DNA of 64,000 bases from Phycomyces nitens (GCA_022702545.1 JAHRBC010000002.1:8883724-8947723); one strand, 5' to 3'. Positions 33,871 through 45,110 are shown, counted from the first letter of the stretch. A program made the numbers and translations. The notes: generated by a model from the letters alone, not told the origin.

Positions 33871-36800
33871 TTATATATAGATCTTACGTAACAAGGGAAC
33901 AACACACATCATCACTCGACCTCCATCACCTATGTGTTCACCTATAGCTACAGACAACAAAATCCTATGTACAGGAAGAATATTTTGAAGACTACTCGGT
34001 TCAAACTCCAGCTCATTCACCTCTACGCCCTCATCACTCCTGGGTTGCAGATTAGCCTCTCTATACCAACGTACATATGCAAACACATGCCGACTCGATT
34101 GACCAGCAAATGAGTTTGTGGCAGTATTCACAAAGAGGTACTGAATCTGGCCGGTGTATGCATTTGTATACTGATCATTGCTTGTCTTGAACAGTGCCTG
34201 GATGAATGAACCGCGTTGCATGGTTCCATTACTTCCTTTATACACCTGGCCAAGAAGATTGATCGATGAAAATTTTTGGATGCGGTTGTTGACTATGGTT
34301 TGTGAGGGACTGGCCTGGCGATAATGAACAAGTTGCTCATTGTCATACACCTCACGATAGTACTCCAAAAGGTACTGGTACTCGCTCTCCTTCATCGATA
34401 CCTCTTCCTTCAAAGCCAAAGGAAGCGCAGATGGTGGCAATGACTCGTTGCCCTTCACAATGTCAAAGTCTGTCTCTGCAGCAGCAAGAAATGCGTTCAG
34501 ATCAAATGGCGTGGCAATGGTGGTGGCAATGGTGGCAATGGTGGCAGTGGTGGCAGTGGTGGCAGTGGTGGCAGTGGTGGCAGTGAACTCAGCAAGGATG
34601 CTGGCATGAGAAGGCACAAGAACTGGTGCAAGTATACGCAGGAGGTCTCCTTTGTACGCGTCTTGATGGTACCTCTTCATGTATGTGGCCTCAAAGCCAT
34701 CTCTCTGGTTTGTTGAGAAATTCTTGAGAATGCCGTTGAATCTCTCAAAGCTAAACAGCCAGTATCCATAAACCGGCCCAAAATTGCTGACGGTGTCTTG
34801 AAGATGCAAATGGAGGTGCATGTTCGGCGAAATCAATTGGGCATCATACAATACTTGGCACTGTCTGCAAAATGCCTCAAGAGAGCTGTGCGCTTCCTCC
34901 AGCTCAACCACGGAAATGCTTGGCTTGACAAGGTACTGACAGGCATTGACAAATGATATCCAGTTGCCAAGGTGGACATCAGGCAAACGACCGCGCAGGA
35001 GAACAGGAGAGTACACCAAGCACCAGGACTTCTATTCATCCGCCTTCATAAATGGAAAGTCCTTGCCAATCTTCTTTCTCAATGGTGTATAGTCAGGAGG
35101 GAGGACCATCTTCTCCGAATCTTGCTGCATGGCGGCCAGGTCTCTGTTTGTGATCAGACCAGTCGATCTCCATTTCTCCATCATCCTTTTGGCGGTTCCC
35201 AGAAAGAGGTTATGCATTGGATCTATTATGGTGCATTCCACTGCATTAAAGTACTCAAGATCATGGAGTTCCGACCAGCGGACTCCATTCTCCTTTTCCA
35301 TCCTCTTTCTTTCTACCTCACTGGACGCGTTCTTCCAGGCCACAGCATCACGGCGATTCTCTTGATCAGTGCGAGCCACCCACTCGGAGAAGACGAACCC
35401 AGAATAGTCAACACCACTGTTTCCTGGGAGGCGAGAGAACTGGCGATTGCACTTGTGGCATGCATTGGTACTTGCATGGGACGTAAATCCACATGTTTTC
35501 CTGGCGGCAGGGATGTCACAGGCGACAAGAAGAAGGGCGGCACGAACCAATGCACCAGAAGGACACTGCGCCGTTGGCATCACCACACCCACATACAAGG
35601 ATTTGAGCTCGGCAACAAGGGGACGGAGGTAGTGGTTGATTTCACTGGTTTTGGCTTCTTTTGGCCCAGGCATCAGACCAACAAGAAGAACGTTCTCTTT
35701 CTTATAACGTTCAGCCCTCGGCAGATTATTGACAGAGAGATAGATGGCTCCGCAAGAGTATGTGACCCCATCGAAAGGCTGGAACCAATCGATGTTCATG
35801 GTGAGCATGAGAGATCGCTCATGATCCACAAATTGCCTGTCATTGGCATCTTTCAACTCACTCCACTTGGCGCCATCGTAGATGTCGAACATCATTCCAG
35901 AAACTTGCTGTCTTGCTCTCCAATGGTTGATTGCTTCCTCAAACCCAGGGCGACGGAAGAAGATTGACAGTGCACTGATTACTGAGCTGTACATATATAC
36001 CTTGTTAGGCAAGGACGTGTTTTTTGGAGGAGCCTGGAAGAGCTGGCTTCCACAAGTATTTCCAGAGAGCCTCTCGAAATCGCAGCATTGGGGAACACCT
36101 TCAGACTCCAAGTATGTCTTGTGACAATCGCCGCATGCCACAAAACGCTGGATACTCTTGGATAACGATGTCATGCCAGTCATTGAGTTGAGGCCACTCA
36201 AGCTGGATGGAAGACTGAAGGATTGGCCAAAGTGAGACAGGACCTCGTTCAGAAACTTGATCAAGATCGAACCACCCGAATTGACGACATACTTTGAGAT
36301 AAAGAAAGCAGCAAAGGCGGCAACAAAGGCATGAAGAGGGTCTGCAGGCATTGATGTCTCAAATTGCTCTGTTTGGTTTTCGTATTAATATATGGTATAT
36401 GCTTATTTATTTTGTACTAACCTTCAAGTTCTTCAACCTCATCTTCAGAATCGTCCGAACCATTCAACTCATTGTCATCGGCATCTTCACTTTCAACTAA
36501 AAATAATAATATAACAAGAGCAAAAGGTAAGTATTCGTATTCTGTTACATAAAGAATATCCTTGCAAGTCATTACAATTTATTATATTGTGTAAATAAAA
36601 TTATATACTTACATTCAAAATTCTCTTCGGCATCATTGACTTCAATGTCAATCTCCATGTCATTCTCATTCACCATCAGAGAAGCTTTAGAATACGATTA
36701 TATATTTTAAAGAAAACGGTTAATTATGACAAAAAATAATAATTTACGGCATACACTTACAAGAACTTCTAGCTTGAAAGCTTCTTACAATATCATTGGT

Positions 36801-36905
36801 GATATGTCTTCGGTATGTTTGAGTTGATACCATGACAAAGCCTCTGCTATTAGAAGAGCATATAGCACACTTGCATTCGACTTGATTGTTTGAGTAGCTG
36901 GACAT
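33871..36905 (-). pseudogene. Tnp2-like transposase of element D, one Trp-to-stop change
   Basis: ATG 36905 (M-S-S-Y-S-N-N), exon 1 with C-K-C-A-I-C finger and Y-R-R-H. Short acidic exons lie near 36690-36420. The main exon (from about 36370) carries A-C-G-D-C near 36140, N-I-D-W-F-Q-P-F near 35790, A-S-T-N-A-C-H-K-C near 35470, D-P-M-H-N-L-F-L-G-T near 35210 and F-E-R-F-N near 34740. TAG at 35032-35034 replaces the Trp of D-E-W-K-S-W, a residue kept in A, B and C; the frame is open on both sides. A Thr-Ala-Thr repeat lies at 34504-34590. Residue order and length match the intact copy in A. Confidence 0.87.
34504..34590. repeat. GTGGCA-type microsatellite within the transposase of D
   Basis: The units are GGTGGCAATGG then GGTGGCAGT repeated, encoding a Thr/Ala/Thr-rich tract on the minus strand. 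The tract falls in the variable linker between the F-E-R-F-N region and the C-terminal domain, the same linker that is Ala/Pro-rich in B. Confidence 0.85.
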
Positions 36906-37754
36906 ATTGATTTTTAATAGTCTTTTTAATTGACAAGAAAGGCAAATGGCTCAGGAACATATTTTAATATATATCATTTTTAGAATATCAACTGCCAAAA
37001 TGACATAGCTAGCATTGACGCCCAAAACTGGGATTTGTCTATAAGCAGAAATAGTTGTCTCATTCCTGGTTACAGGATTGTGAACATGTGTTTGTTTATA
37101 TGCCTTTTATAATATACGTCATTACATCTCTCTTACAGAACTGACATCACTTATAATAAATCGAAAAGAGAAATATATACTCTTTAAGCAATTAATTATT
37201 TCAAAAGGGGTTTTACAATAATAAACTAGATGTTATCTTGTAAAAAATCTTATTTGCTTATAAAAATCACTATTCTAATTGATTCTGCGACATAGTTACA
37301 AGGAGTATAAATTACTTACAAACGAATATCATGCCTAAAAGACTCTACTTTATTATTCTATCCAATAGAACATATTGAATATTATAATCGCCGTCAAAAA
37401 TAAAAAAGTTTATTATGTTTAACTTCAGTCTACTAATGGTAAGATAATACAGTAGTTTGCTATAAATGAAACCACTCAATTTTTGTAGTGTCATCAGGCA
37501 ATGAGGTAGTTGTAGTACCATAGAAAGGGCTCGTAAGTTTTTAGGCAACCTTGTTTATTGAAATGAGCATTTTATTTGGTGTTAAAGATGTTGCGCATTT
37601 TTGAGAAAAATAATTTTTCGCCTGTGTGAACAAAACGGTAGTTATGCTACCATTTTTTTGAAACAATTTTTTTGTTTTTGACATTATTAGCCATTTTATT
37701 TTATTTTATTTGGTATTGATATTTATAAAGAAAGAAAAAAGAAAAAGAAAATTT

Positions 37755-38840
37755 TTATAAAGTGGCAAGATTACCCCTGGTCACATGCAGATTGTCATTA
37801 AACACATAATATGATGCAATGATAAAGAACTGATTACTACTCGGAGGGTACTGGATGAGCCCAACTTGATGCTGAATGTCATCCACATTAACAGCATATT
37901 TTGGCTGGGTTGTTTGTCCAGTTGAGCTGTGTGACCGCCGTATTACAATTGGCACAGATGAGTCATGGGCTGCTGTACCATGCTCTTTCATCACTTCAAC
38001 AAATGCCAGAAAGTGTGGTGTGCCATCAACCTCTTTATGCTCAAAATAAAATTCCACGGTGCCAACAAACTAGCTTTGAATAGTTATATTGCGACGGCTA
38101 GATAAAAATATAAAAAATGCGAGTGATCTCTATTTTGTATTTTGACTAATACCAATACTCACTTTCTGTATGGACAGGTGAACATCACATGATGATTGCC
38201 ACGTCTGGTCTCGTTTTTTATTCTTCGGTACATACATGAAGAATGTACGGTTGAATTTTTCCAAAGACGAGAAGCAACAACAATCGTCGGGTCATCAAGT
38301 TCAATACTGTCCATACCACTGTTTTGCACATAGTACTTTGCCAAAGTATTCTTGACAACAGGGCTGCTGACACCTTCCAAGTCATCATCATTCAAACTGG
38401 CATGTCAGTTGAATGGCTCCCATAGCTGGGCAGCACTTACACCATCTGGAAGATCTAAGAAACTTGCTTCATTATATGTGGACGGCTGACTTGTACTAGG
38501 ATAATTCTGAGAGCTGTTTGCTGAACTGACAAAGCTATGAACAGCAAAGCGCTCAACAAGCAAACTGGCATTTCTACCACCCTTCAAGTTTGACGTGATA
38601 AGCTTGGAGTATACTCTAATTACTTTTTCCATGGGTAGGTAAGAGATTATTTGACTAATAATAGCAACAGCAGCAAAGACACTTCTTGGTCAATGATGAC
38701 AAAATCAACGTACCTGTCATCAATGATTGTGGCCAGTGAGGCACGGCTAGGACAATAGCACTCCACATTTACAAGTGCAAAAGAATGTGGTGTGCCAAGA
38801 ATCTTCTTCAAGACACCTTTAAGAGTGCAAACCAGACTCG
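37755..38840 (-). pseudogene. F-type gene, copy in F2 (possible transposase 3' remnant)
   Basis: Read leftwards it gives V-N-V-E-C-Y-C-P-S-R-A-S-L near 38760, then M-E-K-V-I-R-V-Y-S-K-L (38632), an in-frame TGA at 38405-38407, N-D-D-D-L-E-G-V-S-S-P to 38159, an intron, and a last exon (about 38085-37755) with V-E-F-Y-F-E-H and F-L-A-F-V-E-V. The same TGA is in the F copy. The last exon pattern (G-x-V-E-F-x-F-x-H, then H-F-L-A-F-V) resembles the C-terminal module of the Tnp2 proteins here (G-Q-I-Q-Y-L-F-V-H, then H-V-F-A-F-V-R-W). That link is inferred from the pattern only. Confidence 0.55.
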
Positions 38841-39030
38841 TAAGAGAAAAATAGCAGAGAACAGCCAGGCAAGTTTATTAATTAACAAACATTTGAATAT
38901 ACATTATAATTAATACAATATTTTTATTATGTTATAGCAGGAAAGAGCAAGCAGTTCTTTTCTTTCGGAAGATGAGGTATTTCAAACGGATGACGAGGCT
39001 GAATCCCCAATCATGACAGATGTACTATAA
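38760..39030 (+). other. possible antisense exon pair in F2 with a GC-AG intron
   Basis: On + the frame K-R-M-W-C-A-K-N-L-L-Q-D-T-F-K-S-A runs to A-E-N-S-Q at 38868, then a 72-bp intron with GC donor (38869-38870) and CAG acceptor (38940), then E-R-A-S-S-S-F-L-S-E-D-E to a stop at 39028-39030. The acidic tail looks coding. It overlaps the minus-strand gene by about 80 bp; a TGA lies shortly upstream, so no start is identified. F has the same pair on its minus strand (about 50250-50520). Confidence 0.35.
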
Positions 39031-40467
39031 GTTAGAGCTTTTTTGTTGCTCATCTATTCTCAATTTAATATTAATATAATATTTCTACTGTTTGATATAG
39101 GTTTACACCACTAGGAATGAGCAATGAGCCTTCATCTAAGAGAAACAGACTAAGTCTTTAATATTCTTTAGGCTGCTCTTATTGGTTCTCTCATATTTTT
39201 AGTATATGTTTTAGTGCACTTTTTCTTTTCCTCTTTTCCTTTAGCTGTTTTATCTTTGCTTTGGTCCTCTCCTTTGAAATAAAATCGAATAACTCTCCAT
39301 CACGTAAGATTGCCACCTTAATAAATGCCCGATTGGCATCTTGTATACCACATCTTCAGCTCTGTTGTTTTTAATCTAGGAATGAAACACACATCTCGCC
39401 CTTTTTCAAGCACCAAAAAAAATGAAATTTTTTTATAGCTGTATTACGCCGAGGTTAGTTTATATTTCTTTTCTTTTCTTTGCTCTACTTTTTTGAAATA
39501 AAACTAAATGACCCTCCCTTATGTAAGGTTGTCAATTACATAAACATCCGATTGGAATCTTGTATACCACATCTTCAGCTCTGCTATCTTTAATCAAGGA
39601 ATGAAACACTCATCTCATAATTTTTCAGACACTAAAAAAAGGTGAAAATTTTTTACAGCTATATTACACTAAAGTTTGTCGTTCCCCACCTCCCCACCTG
39701 GGAATTTCTGTAGAATATGCATATTGTTTTCTTAATGATGTACTCATTCTGCCAACTACCATTATATTCGAATTAGTTTTAAATCTTATGAGCTGACTTT
39801 ACAGCAATATATTTTCTATGGTAAGAATATTATAATATGTTTACACTCTTTAATTAATCATATTGCGCATTCTCTATTCTCCTTCTACTGCATCTAGTAT
39901 TTACATCTGTACATTTCATATAGTGGCATTAATTCAAGAGATGCTTGGTATACCGATTAACAAGCACAATATATACTGGTATGCTATCCAAAACAATATG
40001 CTTGGTTTATTTGATCGCTTCATTCTCTGACCACAATATTTTTATAGCAATCGATGAAGACCAAAGGCCATCCAAGTCATAACAACATGTTGTTGGCATC
40101 GTGTATAGATTGAGTAAAAGGTTTGTACCATATACGTTTTATAATATTAAATAGTATTTGCTTTTGGTATGTTTCTATATTATTATTATATATATTTTAA
40201 TATTATTTGAAATAAATCAAAATTATAATAAAAAATAAACCATTATTTCAAATAAATGGCAGTAAAAAAAGAATGGGTGCTAGTATATAAAGTAATATAA
40301 AAGAGAGGCTATAGTATATAAAGAAACGATTTTGGTTGGATAAAAAAAACGGTAGCTGTGCCTATTCCTGCCTCATAACTACCCTTTTTTTTCGCACTAA
40401 AAAAACAGTAACAGCTACCGAAATCGCCTTATACAGAGTCTTTACTACCATTTTTTCCGCCGTAGTG

Positions 40468-41091
40468 ATATATAAAAGAAACAATGAAAGAACCAGTAAA
40501 AGACTAACGAAACTCAACAGAAATATCCCCAAAATGACCGGGCAAAATATAACTGCTCTTCAGAGATCGAGAGCTTAAACTCAAAAGAATAAAATAACCG
40601 TAAAATTGATCGTAAAACTGACTGATGATCTTTATTTCATTAGAAAAGAATGTCTTTTATAGACAAAGAAAATAACTAAAAGAATAACCGAAAAATGAAA
40701 TAATAAAATAATAAAATGATGCCATCAAGGCCAAAGGAAAAATATAATAAAAAAAAATACTATAACATAGTAAAGAAAAGGGTAAGACAAAGAAGTAGGG
40801 GAAATAAACTAAAGAAGTACAGAATGGTGCAATCCTGCAAGAAAGTGAGAAAGGATTCACAAAGGAAATATAAAAGGAAAGAGTATAAAAAAGGAAATAA
40901 TAAAATGTGATAAAATAAAATAAAGAAAAATTGAAAAGAAAGAGAAATAAAGAAACTCGGGGATCGGCCATCCTTACTCGGCTCGGACTTCTTCTTCGGA
41001 CTGGTCCGGCCTCCGACCCCTCCTAGGCCTGTTCCGGGCCCTTGGTCCGGCTTCATGGTCAAAACCGAACCTGCCCACAACACACGTGTCA
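40468..41091 (-). repeat. LTR-like unit 1 of the stack before tRNA-Lys
   Basis: The right end ACACGTGTCA (41082-41091) corresponds, reversed, to a TGACACGTGT start. On the minus strand TATAAAAG and AATAAA occur near 40660-40625, the usual U3-R pair. The left limit is unclear because it runs into the F2 end. GC-rich CGG/CCGG blocks lie at 40960-41050. No protein is supported. Confidence 0.45.
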
Positions 41092-41097
41092 ATAATA

Positions 41098-41646
41098 TGT
41101 CAAGTGTTGTGTGAGCGGTTGTAGTGTATTGAGCCAAAATACCAATTGTAATAGCGATGCTTCCTCCAGATCTCAAAGAATATCGGCAGACTTTAGAAGT
41201 AAGGCAAGACAAAATGAAAAAGAAAACAAAAGAGTAGAATTGGATGTTTATTTGACTTGAATTTGGACTTCTTTAAATACTACTTCTTAGAGCTATTGTT
41301 AGTTTCTAAGAGACAGTCATGGTAACTAGGGGTGATTAGTCATTGCAGCTGGGCGTTGCTTAGCAAGATGGGTTGACATGAGGAGAGATCTTGAAGAAAA
41401 AAGAGAGAAGATAATCAGCAACCGATTTTTTGGGATTGCGCAGTTCGAAAGAGACAAGAAAGGGAAAGGAAAAGTGATATGGTTTCTACTAGAATTGGGT
41501 TGGAAGAGGTGTGATAATAGAAAATATAAATGGAAATACAAGTGTGACAAACAAGAAGAGTTACTATATATAGAAAAGGTGACTCGAAATAGACTCAAAA
41601 AGGGTGTTTCTGGTCGACGGCCGATAACTCCACTACACACGTGACA
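41098..41646 (-). repeat. LTR-like unit 2 of the stack
   Basis: It is bounded by TGTCAAGTGTTGTG on the left and CACACGTGACA on the right, with a spacer of 6 bases before and 3 after. On the minus strand a TTTAAAG and an AATAAA lie about 25 bases apart near 41275-41250. The terminal inverted CAACAC/GTGTTG sequence recurs in each unit of the stack. Confidence 0.5.
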
Positions 41647-41649
41647 AAT

Positions 41650-42638
41650 TGACGCGTGTGGTACTTTGTTGTGTGTAGGAGGTGGACGAGAAAAGAAAGG
41701 TATGGGTAGTAATATGGATCGAAATCCGGAATGGAGGAAGAATAGGTTCGAAAAGGAGGAAACGGGTGTAAATAAGATAGTCGCTTTGTTACCAAAGTGA
41801 CTACAAGGACAGGAATAAGAAATGCTTTCACAAAAGTGAGAGCAAAAAGGGGATACAAATAGGATGGATACAAATATATGATATTAACTTCACCACAGGT
41901 GAATCAATAACGAAATACAGCACAGGGATACAAATGAGAATAAAAAAAAAAAAAAGGGGTAGTCAATCTTCCAAGAAGACTTGACTAATACAAATAAAAA
42001 TATAAAGAACAACCAATCTTCCACGAAGACTTGGTAAGAAACAAAATATAACGGAAGAAATTCACAAGAAAGAATAAGGATTCAGACAACTTTGTCAGAG
42101 AAGAAACTTGTATCAGAATTCGACCTTGTTTATTGAGTGTTTGATTTTGAGATATTTATACTAATTGTTGGATAAAATAATATACGATAAAATAATAGAA
42201 AGATGTTGTATGAAATCATAAAATAACATACGGAAGAGTTGACAGAAGATTGGATAGAATAGAATCAATAAAAATAAAAATAATAATAAAACTAAATAAA
42301 TGAGAAAATTGTTGGGAGATTTGTAGACTTGACTAACGAGAGATTCTTTACCAAAATTGTTAAAGAAGTGTACAACAAAACACAACACTAAATTTTAGTG
42401 TGAGTGGAAATCGAAAGAAAGGGGAAAAGGTTTTGTTAAGGAAAAATTAGAAAAATTGAGAGACAAGAAAAAAAAATGTCAAAGGGAAAAGGTGCAAAGG
42501 TCTTCGCCCGCCGTCGGCAAATGAAATAAATTGAGGACCACGTCACGACTACCTGCACCGTCAGTGACCTTGGCTACCCAAAACGGCCCAAAAATTGGGT
42601 TGTGACTGAGGCCGACAACACCACAACACACCGTGTCA
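41650..42638 (-). repeat. LTR-like unit 3 of the stack
   Basis: Bounded by TGACGCGTGTGG at 41650 and CACACCGTGTCA ending at 42638. On the minus strand TATAAATATC and AATAAAC are near 42165-42130. A poly-A run and a repeated 'cttccaagaagact' motif (about 41970 and 42015) lie inside. No open frame of interest. Confidence 0.5.
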
Positions 42639-42644
42639 AAATAT

Positions 42645-43834
42645 TGACGCGTGTTGAGTTTGTTGTGAGTGAAAACGAGTCAGAAAAATATAGTAAATTG
42701 AATACCTCACGTTGACAATAATGAGGGTGCGATAAAGAATGAATATAACGGGGGTAGAACCGCAATTCAAAGACAGCAAGAGGACAAAAGAAGAGAAAAT
42801 AAAGAAATAGACAGAGATATATGAACTTCGCTCGGGACAGTTAGATATATTCTTGACAGCAATGGAAACAGGGAGGAAGAGATATAATAGGAGAGGGGAA
42901 CTAGATAATTTCACTCAGGACAATTATTAAAGTTGACAGCAAGGTACTGGGAAGATACAGATTTGGACGGAAAAGGGAATTGGATGAAAAGAAAAATCAA
43001 TCTTGGCACGAAGTATGTTTAGGAATTTCTATACAAGACAATTCACTAATTCAGGGACGGAAAATAAGAGAGAGATAACTGATGATGTTTATTGATTGAA
43101 TTTTTAGTCTCTTATATAGACTTCGTAAAATGTTACTTAGTGATAAATGGTGAATTGATTAATAATAAAATATAGGAATTGGGTGTGTGAATGAAAAATA
43201 GAACAGTATATGAGATAATGGATAAGAATAATAATGACTTTGGGGGGAGAGGTATGAGATGATAAGACAAAATAAGATATGATAGTATGAGAAAATGGGA
43301 TATACAGTGAAGGTGATAATATAAAAATGGAGGACAAATATGATAAGAAAAAATGAGATATGAAAATGTGCAAAGACAATGTAGATATGAAGTATGAAGA
43401 TATGGATAACAGTAATATGATAAAATGAGCAGTGTGAGAGAAAGGACAAAGATATGAAGGGGTATGAATAAAATGAAGTGCCGATGTGAGAGGGTGTAAA
43501 GAGGTAGATAACATGAAGAGAAAGATAAGTGCGCACAGACAGCAACGTGGGGAGAAGGGAAAGGAAGATAGATGACAAAAATAGTGTACAATGGATAAAT
43601 GTGGAAATGGATAGGAGGGGTTTGAAATGAGAGCGAGGGTGACAAATATGGAAAATCAAAGAAGTGCGGAAAAAAGGGAGATATGGGAAATAAGGTGACT
43701 TGCAAATGGAGAAAGGTGACGTTGCCAAGTTGATCAGGATGCTACGTCACACTTTCTAGCAGAGAAGGCCTTGGAAAAGTCACGTGAAATGGAGAGAAGT
43801 GGGCGAAGCTGGAAACCCTACAACACCCGTGTCA
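42645..43834 (-). repeat. LTR-like unit 4 of the stack
   Basis: Bounded by TGACGCGTGTTGAG at 42645 and CACCCGTGTCA ending at 43834. On the minus strand TATATAAGAG and CAATAAAC lie near 43125-43085. The segment 43140-43730 is purine-rich on + (GATA/GAAA-like), which gives long but low-complexity frames on the minus strand; I do not regard them as genes. Confidence 0.5.
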
Positions 43835-43839
43835 ATATA

Positions 43840-44667
43840 ACAAGCGTGGGGTTGGTGTGTGTGTGCTCGGTTAACAAAAAAAAAGATAGGTATAGTTTTT
43901 CGGACCGGACCAGAGATACGGACAGGCGGAGAGGGGAAGAGACCAGAGAGAGAGAGAGAGAGAGGGGAAGAGAGAGAGAGGTTGATTGAACAATGCTAAT
44001 GCTTCTTTATGACAAATAGTGTATGATCTTATTGTTCTTATCCAAAGAAACAATTGGATTCAGGGACCAAGGAAAAAAGAAATTAAAGCCGGTAGAATTG
44101 ATGATGTTTATTGATTTTCTTTCTTACTCTTTTATATGTTTTTTTTTTTTTTTAGAGACAACCTTTTTACAAGTTATAATTATTTTTGGGGAGGATTGAA
44201 AAGAAAAAAAAAGGTAGAAAACTGTTTTTGGCTATTGATGGACTGATTGTCCTTTTCCTTTTTAAAGTAAATCGTTGGCTTTTTCCTAAGAAAGAACTAC
44301 GCCAAGGTCAAGAGACAAAAGGACCTTTGGGGTTTTCTCCAGAAGGTGTCGTGGATGTTTCTTTGGGTTAATTATGGGAAAAAAGGATCAAATGATTTTT
44401 GGGAAAATAAGAATATAAAAAAAGGAAGAATTGTGTTAGGGCAATTAAATAAGGAAAAAGGGTACGAAGGTTTTAAATTTGGATAAATGGGTTTTTTGGG
44501 AGGGAACAATGAAAACGACCAAGATAAATTTTGGTCGGGGAATAAAGAAGACTCGGACTCCGGGGAAGTCCGGAGTCCGGAAGGGGTCCGGAGTCCGGGG
44601 AAGAAGAAGAAAGGGGAGGAGAGAGGGTTTCAGGGACTTGGCTGAAAAGGCTACCACACACGTGTCA
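43840..44667 (-). repeat. LTR-like unit 5 of the stack, next to tRNA-Lys
   Basis: The right end CACACGTGTCA finishes at 44667, 10 bp before the tRNA. The left border is weaker (ACAAGCGTGGGG). On the minus strand a TATAAAAGAG and AATAAACATC lie near 44135-44105. A (GA)n run lies at 43945-43980 and a run of TCCGG/CCGGA blocks at 44555-44600, similar to unit 1. It is the insertion closest to the tRNA, so probably the youngest of the stack if all targeted the same spot. Confidence 0.5.
43945..43980. repeat. (GA)n microsatellite
   Basis: An AGAGAG run interrupted once by GGGGA, within LTR-like unit 5. Confidence 0.85.
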
Positions 44668-44677
44668 AATATGTGAA

Positions 44678-44750
44678 GCCCGGCTAGCTCAATCGGTAGA
44701 GCGTGAGACTCTTAATCTCAAGGTTGGGGGTTCGACCCCCCCGTTGGGCT
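44678..44750 (+). tRNA. tRNA-Lys(CTT)
   Basis: A 73-nt cloverleaf without intron. The acceptor stem GCCCGGC pairs with GTTGGGC (two G-T pairs). The D arm has AGCTCAATCGGTAGAGC. The anticodon stem TGAGA/TCTCA encloses loop CTCTTAA with anticodon CTT at the normal place. The T arm is GGGGG-TTCGACC-CCCCC, and the discriminator is T, with CCA added after transcription. A T-run follows at 44750, a normal RNA polymerase III stop. It is the only host gene I can support, and it has a stack of LTR-like insertions directly upstream. Confidence 0.95.
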
Positions 44751-44800
44751 TTTGTTTTTGTTATTTATGTCGTTCCTGATCTATGTCGTGCCTGAATTAA

Positions 44801-45110
44801 TGTCAGCCAATCAGGATGACAATTACACAGAGTTCTCTTTTGAGAACGACGACCGAATTGATTCCCTTTTGCTCTCTGAAGACCTAGAAGACATTAGTTA
44901 TAACAAAAGTAGATTAGAAACCGAAACAGACATTTATGATGGCTGAGTGGGTTTAGAAAAGATATAAAAGAGGACAATATTTCATTGAATAAAAAGTATC
45001 TATCTTCTATCCTCTTTTTACTCTTTTATCCTCGTTTACGATTCCCAGTGGGTTTGACCAATATTGGCTGTGTTATAGCATTGGAAGAACAACCCAGATC
45101 CAAAACGACA
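44801..45110 (+). repeat. candidate solo LTR after the tRNA
   Basis: It starts TGTCAGCC and ends AACGACA. It contains GATATAAAAGAGG and, about 25 bases later, GAATAAAAAG, the same promoter/poly(A) pairing as the LTR at 766. No target duplication is evident. A 64-codon open frame across 44755-44946 is not convincing as a gene. The bases 45111-45210 share a 70-bp motif with 46085-46160. Confidence 0.4.

Larger units (their letters stand above)
30907..37490 (-). mobile_element. CACTA-like element D, inserted in F2
   Basis: Ends CACTACAAAAG at 30907 and TTTTTGTAGTG ending at 37490; duplication TCA at 30904-30906 and 37491-37493. Unbroken target copies (CTTTTCATCAGG) are at about 23503 and, reversed, 51779. 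Only the first 10 bases of the two ends match, shorter than in C or E. Read on the minus strand it has transposase, convergent accessory gene (+) and gene 3 (-). It is the parent type of element N. The right 580 bp (36910-37490) are subterminal with no gene. Confidence 0.92.
37494..40467 (-). mobile_element. F2: inverted partner of element F, right part
   Basis: This stretch matches the reverse complement of 48750-51780 almost base for base. It ends in TTTTTTCCGCCGTAGTG at 40451-40467, the reversed CACTACGGCGGAAAA terminus of F. Its left part is split by E and D and continues at 30840-30906 and 23741-23761; the far terminus with CACTACGGCGG is not present on that side. Apart from the gene at 37755-38840 and an exon pair at 38760-39030, the stretch 39031-40330 is AT-rich, with paired AACGGTAGC/GCTACCGTT motifs near the end. 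Confidence 0.8.

Noticed and set aside
34972..35967. Plus-strand frame of 331 codons
   Set aside because: It lies opposite the well supported D transposase and shows no family features; it is open by chance of codon use.
37270..37305. A 24-base similarity (TTGATTCTGCGAC...TTACAAG) between the D end and the LTR at 766
   Set aside because: It is too short and isolated to claim capture of LTR DNA; element N differs at this place.
43133..43728. Three overlapping minus-strand frames of 125-190 codons
   Set aside because: They are all Ser/Phe/Leu/Ile/Tyr-rich readings of a purine-rich low-complexity stretch in LTR-like unit 4, with no domain or splice signals.
44755..44946. Short acidic open frame after the tRNA
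   Set aside because: It lies inside a candidate LTR, has no splice partner and no recognisable similarity; codon bias gives no support.
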